NCBI GenBank assembly: GCA_003117195.1
Contig: BDSI01000022.1
Location: forward strand, 1,053,752-1,117,751
From: Eudorina sp. 2006-703-Eu-15
Taxonomy: Eukaryota > Chlorophyta > Chlorophyceae > Chlamydomonadales > Volvocaceae
Direction: 5' to 3'
DNA: 64,000 nt
In this document: positions 1 through 10,874 of the stretch, piece after piece
Layout: every line of letters begins with the position of its first letter
Position numbering within the stretch: the first letter of the stretch is position 1
Notes under the pieces: model-generated
Databases searched by the model: none
Told to the model about the DNA's origin: nothing
What the model saw: only the letters and a program-made list of their open reading frames with translations
Position numbers and translations under genes: made by a program

Positions 1-2692
1 ACGGCGTTAGGCGTGGCGGCACCTCAGTTGAGGAAGAAATTCACGGCCATGCTGGTGAACCGCACGGGACGGAGCCCTGCAAGATGGTGCCCAGCTTTCA
101 GGTCATGAGCACACGGTACGATGCGGTGTACGGCGCGGTACGTTGGAGATGTCTTGTCGAAGGGCCATCAGGGCCGCCTGGCACTCCCGCCATCGGTACC
201 AATCCTACCACTCGTCTCCACCTATCCCCAACGAAGGCGGCCCAACCCCGTCTGTGTTGTCGTTGGATGCGGACTGAATGTCGGAGAGCAGTGATGTCCG
301 TGTTTAGCGGCCCTCCGAGGAGACGTCCCCGACCTCGCTTGATCTAGGCGGCATGGCGGCGGCTCGGAAGGCCACACACCAGGAAATTTCGAGAAGCGAA
401 GTCCGTGAAGCCCTCCTGGTGAACGTGTCTGGGCGACCTGACCGGCTTGGTAGGGCCTGGTCTTACCACCGGATTTAGTTGACTGGGCCGTCCGCGGCAC
501 TCGTGCTCAAATGGGAGAACGAGGAGAAAGCTGGTGGCGGCCTGCGTCCGGAGGAATACCAATCGTTGTTGATGGCGGGGCTGATTACTTGTCGGCGGCC
601 GCTGCCCCCCACCCCCGACCTGCGTCCGTCCGGGGAAGCACATGCTGGGGGCCATCCAACGGTTGAGCTTGGAACGTTGGGCGGTAGCGGCCACCCGCCC
701 TATGAGCCGTATGAGTATGGCTGCCACCCCAAGCGTCGGAGGCGCCATCGCATGTGGGCCTACCAAGCAGTGACTGACCCATGGGTGCTGAAGGGTGCTG
801 CCCGTGGGCCATGTGGCCATGTGATACCGTAACTCAGGCGGAGGTGTGGCCGGTGCGGTGTCCTGGGGGGATCTCCAGCAGATGCTTGTGTGGTGCGGTG
901 GTCCGGGTGGCGGTCGGCGCCATGCATGGAGAGAGGTCGCAGTCTCGCAGAGCCATAACTGTGGCCATGACTGTGCCGACCGAGCTCTCGAGCCAGGGGG
1001 TACGGTGCTGGGTGGGGCATTGCGAGCGCACGCTGGCGGACTTCAGGGCTCTCGCATGCGGGGTCGATGCGACTGGGGGCTCTGCCGCACAGAGGCTGGG
1101 CAGGACCACCCCCTGCACAAGCGGGTGGTCATGGTTGGCTCCCTGACCTTGGCGCTGTGGAGGGTTTTGCGCTGGTTTGGTTCATTGGCGGCTTACTTGC
1201 TCTGGGAATTTTGCTGCCCGGAGGGGATAGGGATAGGGCTGTCTGCAGTTGCTGCCGCAGCTTGCTCGCAGTGACGGGGTGGGGGCGAACGGAAGGAGTC
1301 GATGGAGTCTCTGCGGTTTGTCGGGGGCTCTGTAGCAGCGCGACACAAGGCTTACTCGAGCTGTCTGGAACCCCTTTCTTGGGTTATTTCCTCTTTCCGG
1401 TCCTTGCTTACAGCCTCCCTGGGCTACTTGCCCCTGCGCTGTGTGGTGGCCCCTCGCGTTGGCTACTGGCTTGTGTGCCTTGCTCTTGATGTCTGAGTGG
1501 GCAGAACTGTATGGCTGGACCTGGTGTTCCCTGCTGTGCCCGTCTCTGTCCTCCTATGTGGGCCGGGTCCTCACTTCAAAGCTGATCGATGCCCTGACTA
1601 CCTCCGACTGCAAGGATTGTACTGCTGCTCACTACTCCACTACTAACACACAATCACAATCCGCTGTAACGTTTATTCATTCTTTCATTCATCCAATCAC
1701 ACTCGCGTGGTACCGGTAAGCGGCCTCCTCAGCATTATGTGAAGGTGGAACAATGTGCTGTCACTTTGCGTGCGCGTTCCCTCGTGTTCCTGTCCATACG
1801 CCATGGCGCCCCGGACCTGCTGAGCGGTTTGATCTTTTTCGGCCACAACTAGCTATGCTTGCGATAGTTTACTAAGCGTGATAAATGCACAGTTGCGGAG
1901 ACAGCGACGGACAATAAACAGTATAGCGGGGATGCTAGTAAACAATTTTGAACAGCATTTTATTTTGATTACTCAGTTCGACGATCGCATCCCTTCTGGT
2001 GTTACGGGGCTCATATGGCGCACGGGGTTCGGTCGCGCTAGGGTTATCAACAGTTCAAGGCTGAATGAGCAACACTTTAGTAGGATGAATCGTGATTATT
2101 TTAAAGATTTATTGTCCAGATTGGTCAAACGTTTAGGTAATTAGCAAAACGCAAACTGAGGTGAGCGTTGTTACCAGTACTACAGAGACCACGAGGGGAC
2201 CACGCGTTATCTAAAATGTGCAACGCTGGAGCAGCTGTATCTAAAGCACCCACAAATAGTTCAGTTCTAAAAAGCGCTTGCTAGGGACCTTTCCGCAGAC
2301 CATCCCACGCCCCTTGAGGGACCCGTACGGCTGCGGTGTGGCCCAACGAACTCGCCGAAGGGCGCAGGACGCAACAAGGACCCAGGGCAAGGACCTAAAC
2401 CCTTACAACAACTGTGAATATACCGTTGATATTTATTTTAACTGTTGTTGAAGCAGCTGGATTAGGTTTGTCCTTGTTTACTCCGCCACTTTGGTTCTAC
2501 TTGTAAGGTTGTCGAAAACGTTTATCATATGCCGGACTGCTTGCGGTAGTGCTTTTATTTTGCATAACACTTTTGCAGCTATATTTGCCTGTAGTCAGCT
2601 CACACGTGCGCCCGTGCATTTGCTGGTCCACCGACAGTTTGTTAAGCAAATCAAAGCAACCATCGGCGACTCCCATCGCCGAAGCCCTCAGG
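1..2692. other. 5' region without a supported gene
   Basis: Bases 1 to about 1500 are GC-rich and open in several frames, but no frame shows a recognisable domain or a convincing splice chain. Positions 1669-1693 carry a short copy of a dispersed repeat (CCGCTGTAACGT followed by CATT-like units). From about 1720 to 2690 the DNA is AT-richer and holds stops in all frames; this stretch is the likely promoter and 5' leader of the nitrate reductase gene that starts at 2693. I could not identify a TATA box or a defined nitrate-response element with confidence. Confidence 0.5.
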
Positions 2693-5600
2693 ATGACGGC
2701 ACCAGAATCAGGCTTGGTTTCCCAGGCTGTGGAACTGGGCGCGCCCTACGAGCCGCCGCTGACGCCTGACCAACCCGATTGGAATCAACATGTCCCGGCC
2801 GCCCAAGTGGACAAGAAGGACCAGGACACGCCCGACAGCTGGGTCCGCCGCGACCCTCGCATCCTACGCCTCACCGGCCGGCACCCCCTCAACTGCGAGC
2901 CGCCGATGGACGTCCTGATGGAGTACGGCTTCATCACGCCGCCGGCCGTGCACTTCGTCCGCAACCACGGCGCGGCCCCCAAAATCCGCTGGGAGGAGCA
3001 CCGCATCGAGATCAACGGCCTGGTCAACAACCCGGTTGTGCTCACGATGGACCAGCTGGTGGCGCTGCCGTCGGTCACCTTCCCCGTGACGCTGGTGTGC
3101 GCCGGCAACAGGCGCAAAGAAGAGAACATGTTGAAGAAGTCGATCGGGTTCAACTGGGGGCCCTGCGCGACGAGCACAACGTACTGGACGGGCGTGCGGC
3201 TGCGGGACGTGCTGCAGCTGGCGGGCATTAAGGTATGTGCGCGTGCTTGTCTTCTGTAATTGGGTAGCGGGAAACCCTTGCGTGTGGTATGGCGAGGAAG
3301 ATGGCACGGGAGTACGACACGCAAGGGGGACCTCGCGTCATCATCTTCCCCTCGACGTGGGAGGAAGATGATCCAATAGAGGTGCTACGCGGCGTATGCG
3401 GGGCGGAATTGCCAAGGACGCTTAAGTCAGGGCAAGGCGGGGCGAGCTTCGAGGGGACAGGGTCCGACCCAACTCGACCCGGCCCGACTCGGCAGCCCTT
3501 TCCCCATCCGTCGTCCCCTTGCAGACGCCCGAAGAAGGCGCCAACTTTGTGTGCTTCCGCGGCCCCAAGGGCGAGCTGCCCCGCGGCTCGGATGGGTCGT
3601 ACGGCACGTCACTGACGTACGCCAAGGCTATGGACCCCGCATCGGACGTTATCCTTGCCTACAAGCAGAACCACAGGTGTGTATGTGTGTAAAAGAAAAC
3701 TGTGCGAATGTGTGTTTAGATAAAAGACCCGCCCGACCCAATCTAAGCACCAATATACTTACCATATTAACCTGCGAATCTGTGTATATGTGTATGTGGG
3801 TGTCAGTGCGAGGGATGCCAACCCCGAGAGGTTGCGAGGCAAGATTTGGGAGCTGCGGGAAAATTCGCTGCGGCGCCCCGGCGCGACTCCCCAACCAGCA
3901 CCCCTCGCCAAACCCAGACCCACTCGTTTCTCCGTCACGGCGCCGCGCGTCCCCGTGGGCCCCCGCCTCGTCGCTCCCCATTGCATTTCCATCGTCCCCG
4001 CCCTGGCAGATCCTCCCATCCTCCCATTCCCCCATCCTCCCATCCTCCCATCCCCTGATCCCCATCGTGCCCCCACCCCCACTCCCAGGTGGCTGATCCC
4101 CGACCACGGCTTCCCGGTGCGCATCATCATCCCGGGCTTCATCGGCGGCCGCATGGTCAAGTGGCTGTCGGAGATCACGGTCACGGAGATCGAGTCTCAG
4201 AACTTCTACCACTTCATGGACAACCGGGTGCTGCCCTCCCACGTGGATGAGGCGCTGGCCAAGGAGGAGGGTGAGCGCTGAGCGGGGAGGGTGGTGAGGG
4301 AGGGCGGGGGATGCGCAGGGAGGCCCCAGGCCCCTGGGGGCGGGGGCGGGGATGAGGGTGAGGGTGAGGGAGAGGGAGGATTCTTCGACCCGAGGAGCTA
4401 TCAAACCCTAGAACTACCTGACCGACCCGACTCTTGACTGGGGCCAGGGCTGCGTGTGGGGCTGGGGTTGGTTAGCAATGGAAGGTCCACCTTGGCACGG
4501 GTTGCAAATCGAAGCCCAACTACCATGCTGGAGGCCTCCCGAAGGCGGAGGGCGGGCATCAGCCGCCCTTTCCCCGACTTGTCTCTTCTTCTTGCAGAAG
4601 CGAGACAAGGTGCGGTGGGTTGGTCTGGATGTGTCGTCGCCCGGACCTTCATCTTACCCCTTCCTGTCAATAAAGACAGCGAAACCGCAAAAGAGCAACA
4701 AAACCGACAACCGCCGATGTAACCCCGTCGTCTCACCCCGCCCCGCCCCGCCCCGCCCGTGGGCACCTGGGTCCGCGCAGGCTGGTGGTTCAAACCCGAC
4801 TTCATCATCAACGACCTTAACATCAATTCGGCGGTGGCGCGGCCCTGGCACGACGAGGTCATCCGCCTCGACGTCAACACGCCGTACACGATGCGGGGTT
4901 ACGCCTACGCAGGTATGCCAGCACGCTGGCTGCATCCACCGGCCCCTCTTGTGTGGGTGGGGGCCAGGGGCTGCGATGCGCGCTACCGCAGGACCATGCA
5001 GTCGCTGCACGGGATACTGCCAGCGATGCGCCTTCAGAGTTGGTAGTTTGGTAGTTGCGCTCCAGTCCAGATGAGGCTTCCAAATCAAACATCTTGCACG
5101 ACATACTTTGCACGAAAAAGACCTCTTTGCTTTGCTGCCACCCCACCCCACCCCACCCGCCTTCCCCCCAGGTGGCGGCCGCAAGATCATCCGCTGCGAG
5201 GTGTCGCTCGACGACGGCAAGACGTGGCGGCTGGGCGACATCCAGCGGTTCGAGAAGCCCAACGCGTACGGCAAGTACTGGTGCTGGGTGTACTGGACGC
5301 TGGACGTCATGACGTTCGACTTCCTGACCGCCAAGGAGGTGCTGCTGCGCGCCTGGGACGAGACCATGAACACCCAGCCCGCCGTCATCACGTGGAACGT
5401 CATGGGCATGATGAACAACTGCTACTACAGGTACGGCACGCGTTACGGCAATCGTTGCGGTATCGTACGATGTGAAGGTCCTAGGGGAGTACAGGGTACG
5501 GCAGGGTGTTGCGCAGCGCTCAAGGTTTCGACCCCGCGGGGGTAAGTGTGTCGTACACAGTACGTGGGTTGAATCGGTTGCCGCGTCTGTGCGCCCGCGA

Positions 5601-7933
5601 GCTGGTTACCCGCCCTGCCCCGCACACGGGAGAGGAGTGTGCCGTGACGGCCTCGCACACGCTGCCCCCTCATGGACCTGTGTACGACACGTGCAGGATC
5701 AAGATCCACCCGCAAGTGGACTCTGACGGCGTCATGGGTCTGCGCTTCCAGCACCCCGCACCCGTGGAGTTGGGGGACAAGGGCAACATGGGCTGGCGGG
5801 AGGAGGACAACTTGGTCGCGCAGGCGGTGGCGGCGGTGAAGGAGGGCGGCGCCGTGGCGCCGGCGGCGGCGGCGGCGCCGCCGCCGCCGGCGGCGAGCGC
5901 CAACGGCGCGTCGGGGCCCCGGCAGTACACGATGGAGGAGGTGGCGCAGCACAACACGGAGGAGAGCTGCTGGTTCGTGCACGAAGGCAAGGTGTACGAC
6001 GCCACGCCGTACCTCGAGGACCACCCCGGTGGCGCAGAGTCCATCCTCATTTCCGCGGGTATGGACGCCACGGACGAGTTCAACTCAATCCATTCGTCCA
6101 AGGCCAAGGCCATGCTGGCGCAGTACTACATCGGTGATCTGGTGGCCTCGAAGCCGGCTCAGGCGCAGGCGCCGGACGCACCGCCCTTGGCGAGCAGCTC
6201 GGTGAGTCGTGGCGGGGTTACAAATAAACAGCGCACACACCCCAGACAGCCCAGGCAGCCCAGTCGTGGGGGGGACGACGGGTGGATTGGTGGGTGGGCT
6301 CTGCCGGACGGCGCCACTGTCCCCATCCAGCCTCGCATCTCCGCCTTCGCCTTCATCCTCACCGCCCGCATGCCAGCATCTATCCAACGCCGCCCTGAGG
6401 CTTCTCTGGAATCGCTCGAAATCCGCCCTCCCCGCGGAACTCACCCTCATGCCTCTCCCTCCCGGATGCCGTGGCTGCTCCCCGGCCGTGGCGCCCACAG
6501 GCACCCGCGGCTGCCGCCGCCGCCGCCGTCGACCCGCTTGTGGTGTTGAACCCGCGGCAGCGCATCCGACTCCCGCTGGTAGAGCGCATCGAGCTCAACC
6601 ACAACACGCGCATCTTCCGGTTCGGGCTGCCCAGTCCGCAGCACCGGATAGGCCTGCCGGTGGGCAAGCACGTCTTCACGTACGCCACCATCAACGGCGA
6701 GAACGTGACGCGGGCCTACACGCCCATCAGCGGCGATGAGGAGTTGGGCCGGCTGGACATGCTCATCAAGGTGGGCCGGCTGCTTGGCTCCTGCGGCTGG
6801 GTTTTTTGCAATTGGTTTTTCTGCGGTTAGTTTTTCTGCGGTTGGGTTTTCTGCGGCTGGGTTTTCTGCGGCTGGGTTTTCTGCGGCTGGGGTTTCTGCG
6901 GCTGGGGTTTCTGCGGTGTCGAATTCATCGCAGTTCTTTGCAGTTCGCTTTTACACCGCCTGGTCAGCCTCTTTTACACCGCCTGGTCAGCGCATCGTGC
7001 CCGGTCCCGCCCCGTTCCCTTTCTAGCCCCGTCCCCCTTCCTTGGTTTTTCTTTCCTGTTTTAATCCCGTCCCCCGTTTCCCCTCGCCGGGGGCTCCGCA
7101 GGTCTACTACGCCAACGAGCACCCCGCCTTCCCCGACGGCGGCAAGATGTCTCAGCACTTCGAGTCCCTGAAGTTAGGCGACACCGTCGAGTTCAAGGGC
7201 CCCGTCGGGCACTTCGTGTACGACGGTCGTGGCGCGTACACGCTCAACGGCAAGCTCCACCGCAAAGCCACGCACATGTCGTTCATCGCGGGCGGTACGG
7301 GCATCACGCCCTGCTACGCGGTCATCAAAGCGGCCCTCAAGGACCCGGAGGACACCACGCAGCTGAGCCTGCTGTTCGCCAACAACACCGAGTCGGACAT
7401 CCTGCTGCGGGAGGAGCTGGACGAGCTGGCCAACAACCACCCGGATCGGTTCCACCTCTGGTGAGTCGAAAAGCATCTTGGGTCAGCAGCAGATGCAGTG
7501 GGAGGCGCAGCAGTAGTCGTTGTAGGGGACGTGCCGCGGGCGTGTAATGGGTGTAACTCGGCCCGGCCTCTCGCACCAAGCGCTTTCCTGTGCCCTGTAC
7601 CGTATTCGCCTTCCGTCTTGCGCCCTCCTCCCGCTGCGGCCTGGGGCTTTTCATTTACCTACCTTCCCTCCGCCATGCCGCAACCTCCGTACCTCCCCCC
7701 CTCCCAACATCGCAACCCCGCCTAGGTACACGGTCTCGGAGCCGAGCCGCCCCGCCGACTGGAAATTCTCCACCGGGCGCGTGACCCGGGAGATGTTCCA
7801 GGAGCACCTCTTCGCGAGCAGCGGCCCCGAGCAGCTGGCGCTCATGTGCGGGCCGCCCGCCATGCTGGAGCACTGCTGCCTTCCCTTCCTGGAGTCCATG
7901 GGCTACGGCAAGGAGCAGATGATTCAGTTTTGA
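2693..7933 (+). CDS. NIT1: Assimilatory nitrate reductase, 9 exons, complete
   Basis: Cytosolic enzyme reducing nitrate to nitrite with NAD(P)H electrons. Exons: 2693-3232, 3525-3676, 4089-4270, 4781-4912, 5172-5430, 5697-6201, 6501-6770, 7102-7460, 7726-7933; all phases join, giving 868 aa, close to the roughly 880 aa of algal enzymes. Domain order: Mo-molybdopterin domain with the Mo-binding Cys in [12 protein letters not shown] (about residue 136), dimerisation domain, Ala/Pro hinge, cytochrome b5 with haem histidines in DHPGG (about 531) and NSIHS (about 553), second hinge, then FAD (RAYTPISGD, about 661) and NADH domains (GGTGITP about 744, CGPPAM about 841). It ends in a Phe. The start is the first ATG directly upstream of MTAPESG; an in-frame ATG at 2549 is possible but less likely. 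Hinge 1 shows no plant-type 14-3-3 phosphoserine motif. Confidence 0.97.
6791..6916 (+). repeat. 15-nt minisatellite in nitrate reductase intron 7
   Basis: About eight degenerate copies of a 15-base unit (CTGCGGCTGGGTTTT) lie inside the intron 6771-7101. The frame stays open through the repeat and would encode a five-residue FSAAG-like repeat, but the enzyme family runs directly from DMLIK to VYYANEHP, so it is intronic. Confidence 0.85.
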
Positions 7934-9801
7934 GCCGAGTAGAGCAGCAACAGCGGCTGCAGCAGCAGCAGCAGGAAGTGGAGCAGAAGGAGGGACACGG
8001 GCATCATAAACGTCCGGCAGCAGCACTTGTATAAGCAGCAGTAGCTGGGGGGCCTGTGACACGGTGTTACCTGCACTGTCCCGTCCACGGGGGTGGGTGG
8101 AAAGGGGCGAAGGAGGCCGGTCGGCGGGGGAAGGGCAAACGGGGAGACAGAGCCGTCCTTCAACGGGATATGCAAGGTCGTTACCTTACTGGCTCTCGAC
8201 CGTGTTTGGACCCATGACGATACTCCTGCGGCTGGGTACGTCGCGACAGCGATAGAGGCTCTTTCGTGAGGGGGCCTAGGGCCGGGTGGCTGGCTGCCTG
8301 TTTGAGTGTAGGATTGAGGGTTCTGAACCCCGGCGTCCCCGGGTGTGAGACCCCGGGGGAGCTGTCGTCGACGCGACAGATGCAGCGGCGCAGCGCGCGC
8401 GCTTACGTGAACCTACTAAGAAATCTCGGTGAACAGATACAACCTAGTACGGATTCATGGGGAAATGGTCAGCGTGTTGCGTTGGTGGCTTGGCTGCGGG
8501 TTGAGGGTTTGGGGCACACCCTCGCAGCGTTGTGTGGGTAACGGAAGCTTGCCGGCGATGGACAGCGCGAGGGGCATTGAGTGCGGGTTTCGACGCTTCG
8601 AGCGGATGGAGATGCGAGAGGGTTTCCGGGGGGCTTCTTCCTGTTGGAGGGCGCGCCGTGCAACGCTCGATCTAAGATGCATGTTGCCGTCTAGTGCCTG
8701 TAGCCGCGCGTGCGGCCTTGTTTTGTGGTGTGCTGGAGTGCAGCGGAATGCCGCCCGCAGCGCAAGGACGATCGACATCTGTGTATGGTATAGTTACGGC
8801 ACGCTTGTACAGCATGGTGCGTTGCCGGACGGCATGCGCCTTGCTTCGCCCGCGTATGATGATGCCGGATGTGACGGGAGAGGGATGTTATGTTTATGAG
8901 ATGTGACGAGAGAGCGAAGACCTATTTCGGGACTCTTTTATTTCTGCGTACAACAATGCGTTTGCGCGTACAACAGTGGTATGTCGGCACCGGTGAGAGG
9001 GTTGGGAAGATTGCAGGGCGGAGCCCGATGTTTGACCCTCAGCTGCACCAGCTGCCGGGCGTGTTTGTTCTGAATCAGTAGTGTTGTAGATCCATTTCCC
9101 CCAGGGAACAGGCTTGAGATGGGTGCCATGGGCATTGGGGTTTTTGGGTAGGCAACAAAAGGTGTAGGTAGGCAGCTAGGCAGGTAGTAAGCAGCTCTGG
9201 TGATTTTGGTGGTTTTTTCACAACGTTTAAAGCACACCAGGCAGTTGGCTTATCAAAGTAGGCACACCTGGTTTGGGGCCCCAGGATTACATTATATTAG
9301 TTTGAGTGGTTGCGGCAGGTAGGACCCGATGTGGTCGCTGATCCTATGTGGTCGCTGATCCGATGTGGTCGCTGACCCTGTGAGTGTGTTATTTTATTTC
9401 CTCTCCATCAGGAAAGGCAACGTGACGGTCTCCCATGACGTACGGTACGTACGAGTAATGCCATGACACGGCATTCTCCTCCCATGTAAACTGGACTCCT
9501 GGACGTTGTGCAACGGTCCTTGAACATGTGGCAACTGCACAGCGACCTTACCGTCGTCCAGAAATTGGTAGGGCCTGGGAATGCACCGCAGGCCACCCAC
9601 TCGCTCGTATAGAACCACTCGGTGAAGGTGAAGGTAGGTCGGTGAAGGTGGTCGCTGTAGGCGCGATGCTGATGGCGGAGTTCGATTTCTGCCGGCCTAT
9701 GACCGTGCAGCTGCTCGCCCCAGTAGTACAGCTGGGGCCGATGCCCTTGGAGCCCTTGCGCAGGTCCCGAAGGGCTGCCTTTACGATGCCGCCGGTGCGA
9801 G
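7934..9801. other. Intergenic region downstream of nitrate reductase
   Basis: Starts with a CAG-rich 3' untranslated stretch of the nitrate reductase gene, followed by about 1.8 kb without a supported gene. A three-copy 17-base tandem repeat (GATGTGGTCGCTGATCC) lies at 9328-9378. No TGTAA polyadenylation signal was found close to the stop codon. Confidence 0.5.
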
Positions 9802-10307
9802 CAGTGTTGCTATCTTAAATAAAATAAATATTTACGGGCCAAAAACCCGGAATTTTTTCATTTCCCGGACCCCCAGAAAACCTGCGAGATTTCATTTATT
9901 TGACGCTGTAGGGAGCCGGAAATCTGCCCTGCCAACTATTTTCCAGACTACCAAAAGGGCCTGGAAATCTGCAGGCGCAGGGGCAATTCCTGTGTCGTAC
10001 ACCTGTCTACCGCCAAAACACACTCTGATGCCGTGTCCCGGACTCCTGGTTACCCTCCCATATGCATCCGCGACGCCAGGAAAGCGTGCTTCAGGCCTCC
10101 AAGACTGAGAATCCCTGTCGTAGCTGTGGTAGCAGTGTCCCTGCTGTCGAAACACGCCGAAATATTTCCTGGCCTGCCTGGAGGTTTTTATTTCCTGGCA
10201 TCTAGGAAGGCCCCCAAAATCTGCCCTGCCAAAGGTTTTTTGGCTACTGGCGACAGGCCGGAAACCTGCGGAATTCTATTTCCCCGTTTTGGAAGATAGC
10301 AACACTG
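9802..10307. mobile_element. Non-autonomous hAT-type miniature transposon
   Basis: A 506-bp element bounded by perfect 15-bp terminal inverted repeats: CAGTGTTGCTATCTT at 9802-9816 and its exact complement AAGATAGCAACACTG at 10293-10307. It is flanked by an exact 8-bp direct duplication GGTGCGAG at 9794-9801 and 10308-10315. CAGTG..CACTG ends and 8-bp target duplications are the hallmark of the hAT superfamily. The interior is AT-richer than its surroundings, has no transposase frame, and contains internal direct repeats around AAATCTGCCCTGCCAA. The undamaged ends and target duplication suggest recent mobilisation in trans by a hAT transposase not in this window. Confidence 0.9.
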
Positions 10308-10577
10308 GGTGCGAGCAAGTCACACTCGTTGGCGTCCCGAGTCCGTGGTGTCGCTGGCGGGGGTGGGTGCACAGACCCCCTTCCGTCTGGTCTCCGGTGG
10401 CGGTGTATGCGTGCGGAGTTCCGGTGGTGTAGAGATGAGGCTCGCTCCCACCCCCTCACAGCTATTTAGGCCCTCCCGGGAGGATGCCGGGGTCCAGCAT
10501 GCAGCGCTCCATCATTTCACTCCGTGTGGACTGCCTGAGAGAACTCGTCATGCTGCCGCCCCTTCACCAAACAGGAC

Positions 10578-10622
10578 CACCGTTGATCCTTTTTTGGGGT
10601 CCGCTGTAACGTTCATGCATTC
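10578..10622 (+). repeat. Dispersed repeat A, copy A1 (3' end only)
   Basis: Forty-five bases matching the 3' end of the A family (ACCGTTGATCC, then GGGGTCCGCTGTAACGTTCAT, then CATTC). It faces copy A2 tail-to-tail across about 65 bases, forming a fold-back pair. Its 5' truncation fits target-primed reverse transcription. Confidence 0.75.
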
Positions 10623-10686
10623 AGGAACAGCCAAGAGCAAAGCGATGGTCTGGACATAGGGCCCCTCAGAACGCCGACGTCGTCCA

Positions 10687-10874
10687 CATGAATGAGGGAA
10701 CGTTACAGCGGACCCCAAAGGGATCAACGGTGTACACCAGCGCACGCCCCAGCAGGCCCCACCGACAAGGCGGCAAGACACCACACCTCAACGCCGCGAA
10801 CTAAAACACATCGGGCCATGACCCCACCCAGACAGACACTGAACCACGCAGAGGCGCACAGCGGGGCAACACTA
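10687..10874 (-). repeat. Dispersed repeat A, copy A2
   Basis: About 190 bases, inverted relative to A1, extending through the shared block that includes GGGGCCTGCTGGGGC and GTGTTGCCCCGC when read on the minus strand. It shares its 3' end with copies at 15381-15533, 40361-40563 and 46640-46737. Variable 5' ends and a common 3' end with CATT-like tail units are typical of non-LTR retrotransposons or their SINE partners. Confidence 0.8.

Noticed and set aside
2549..2692. Upstream in-frame ATG for nitrate reductase
   Set aside because: It would add a hydrophobic 48-residue leader not expected for a cytosolic enzyme; MTAPESG is the more natural start.
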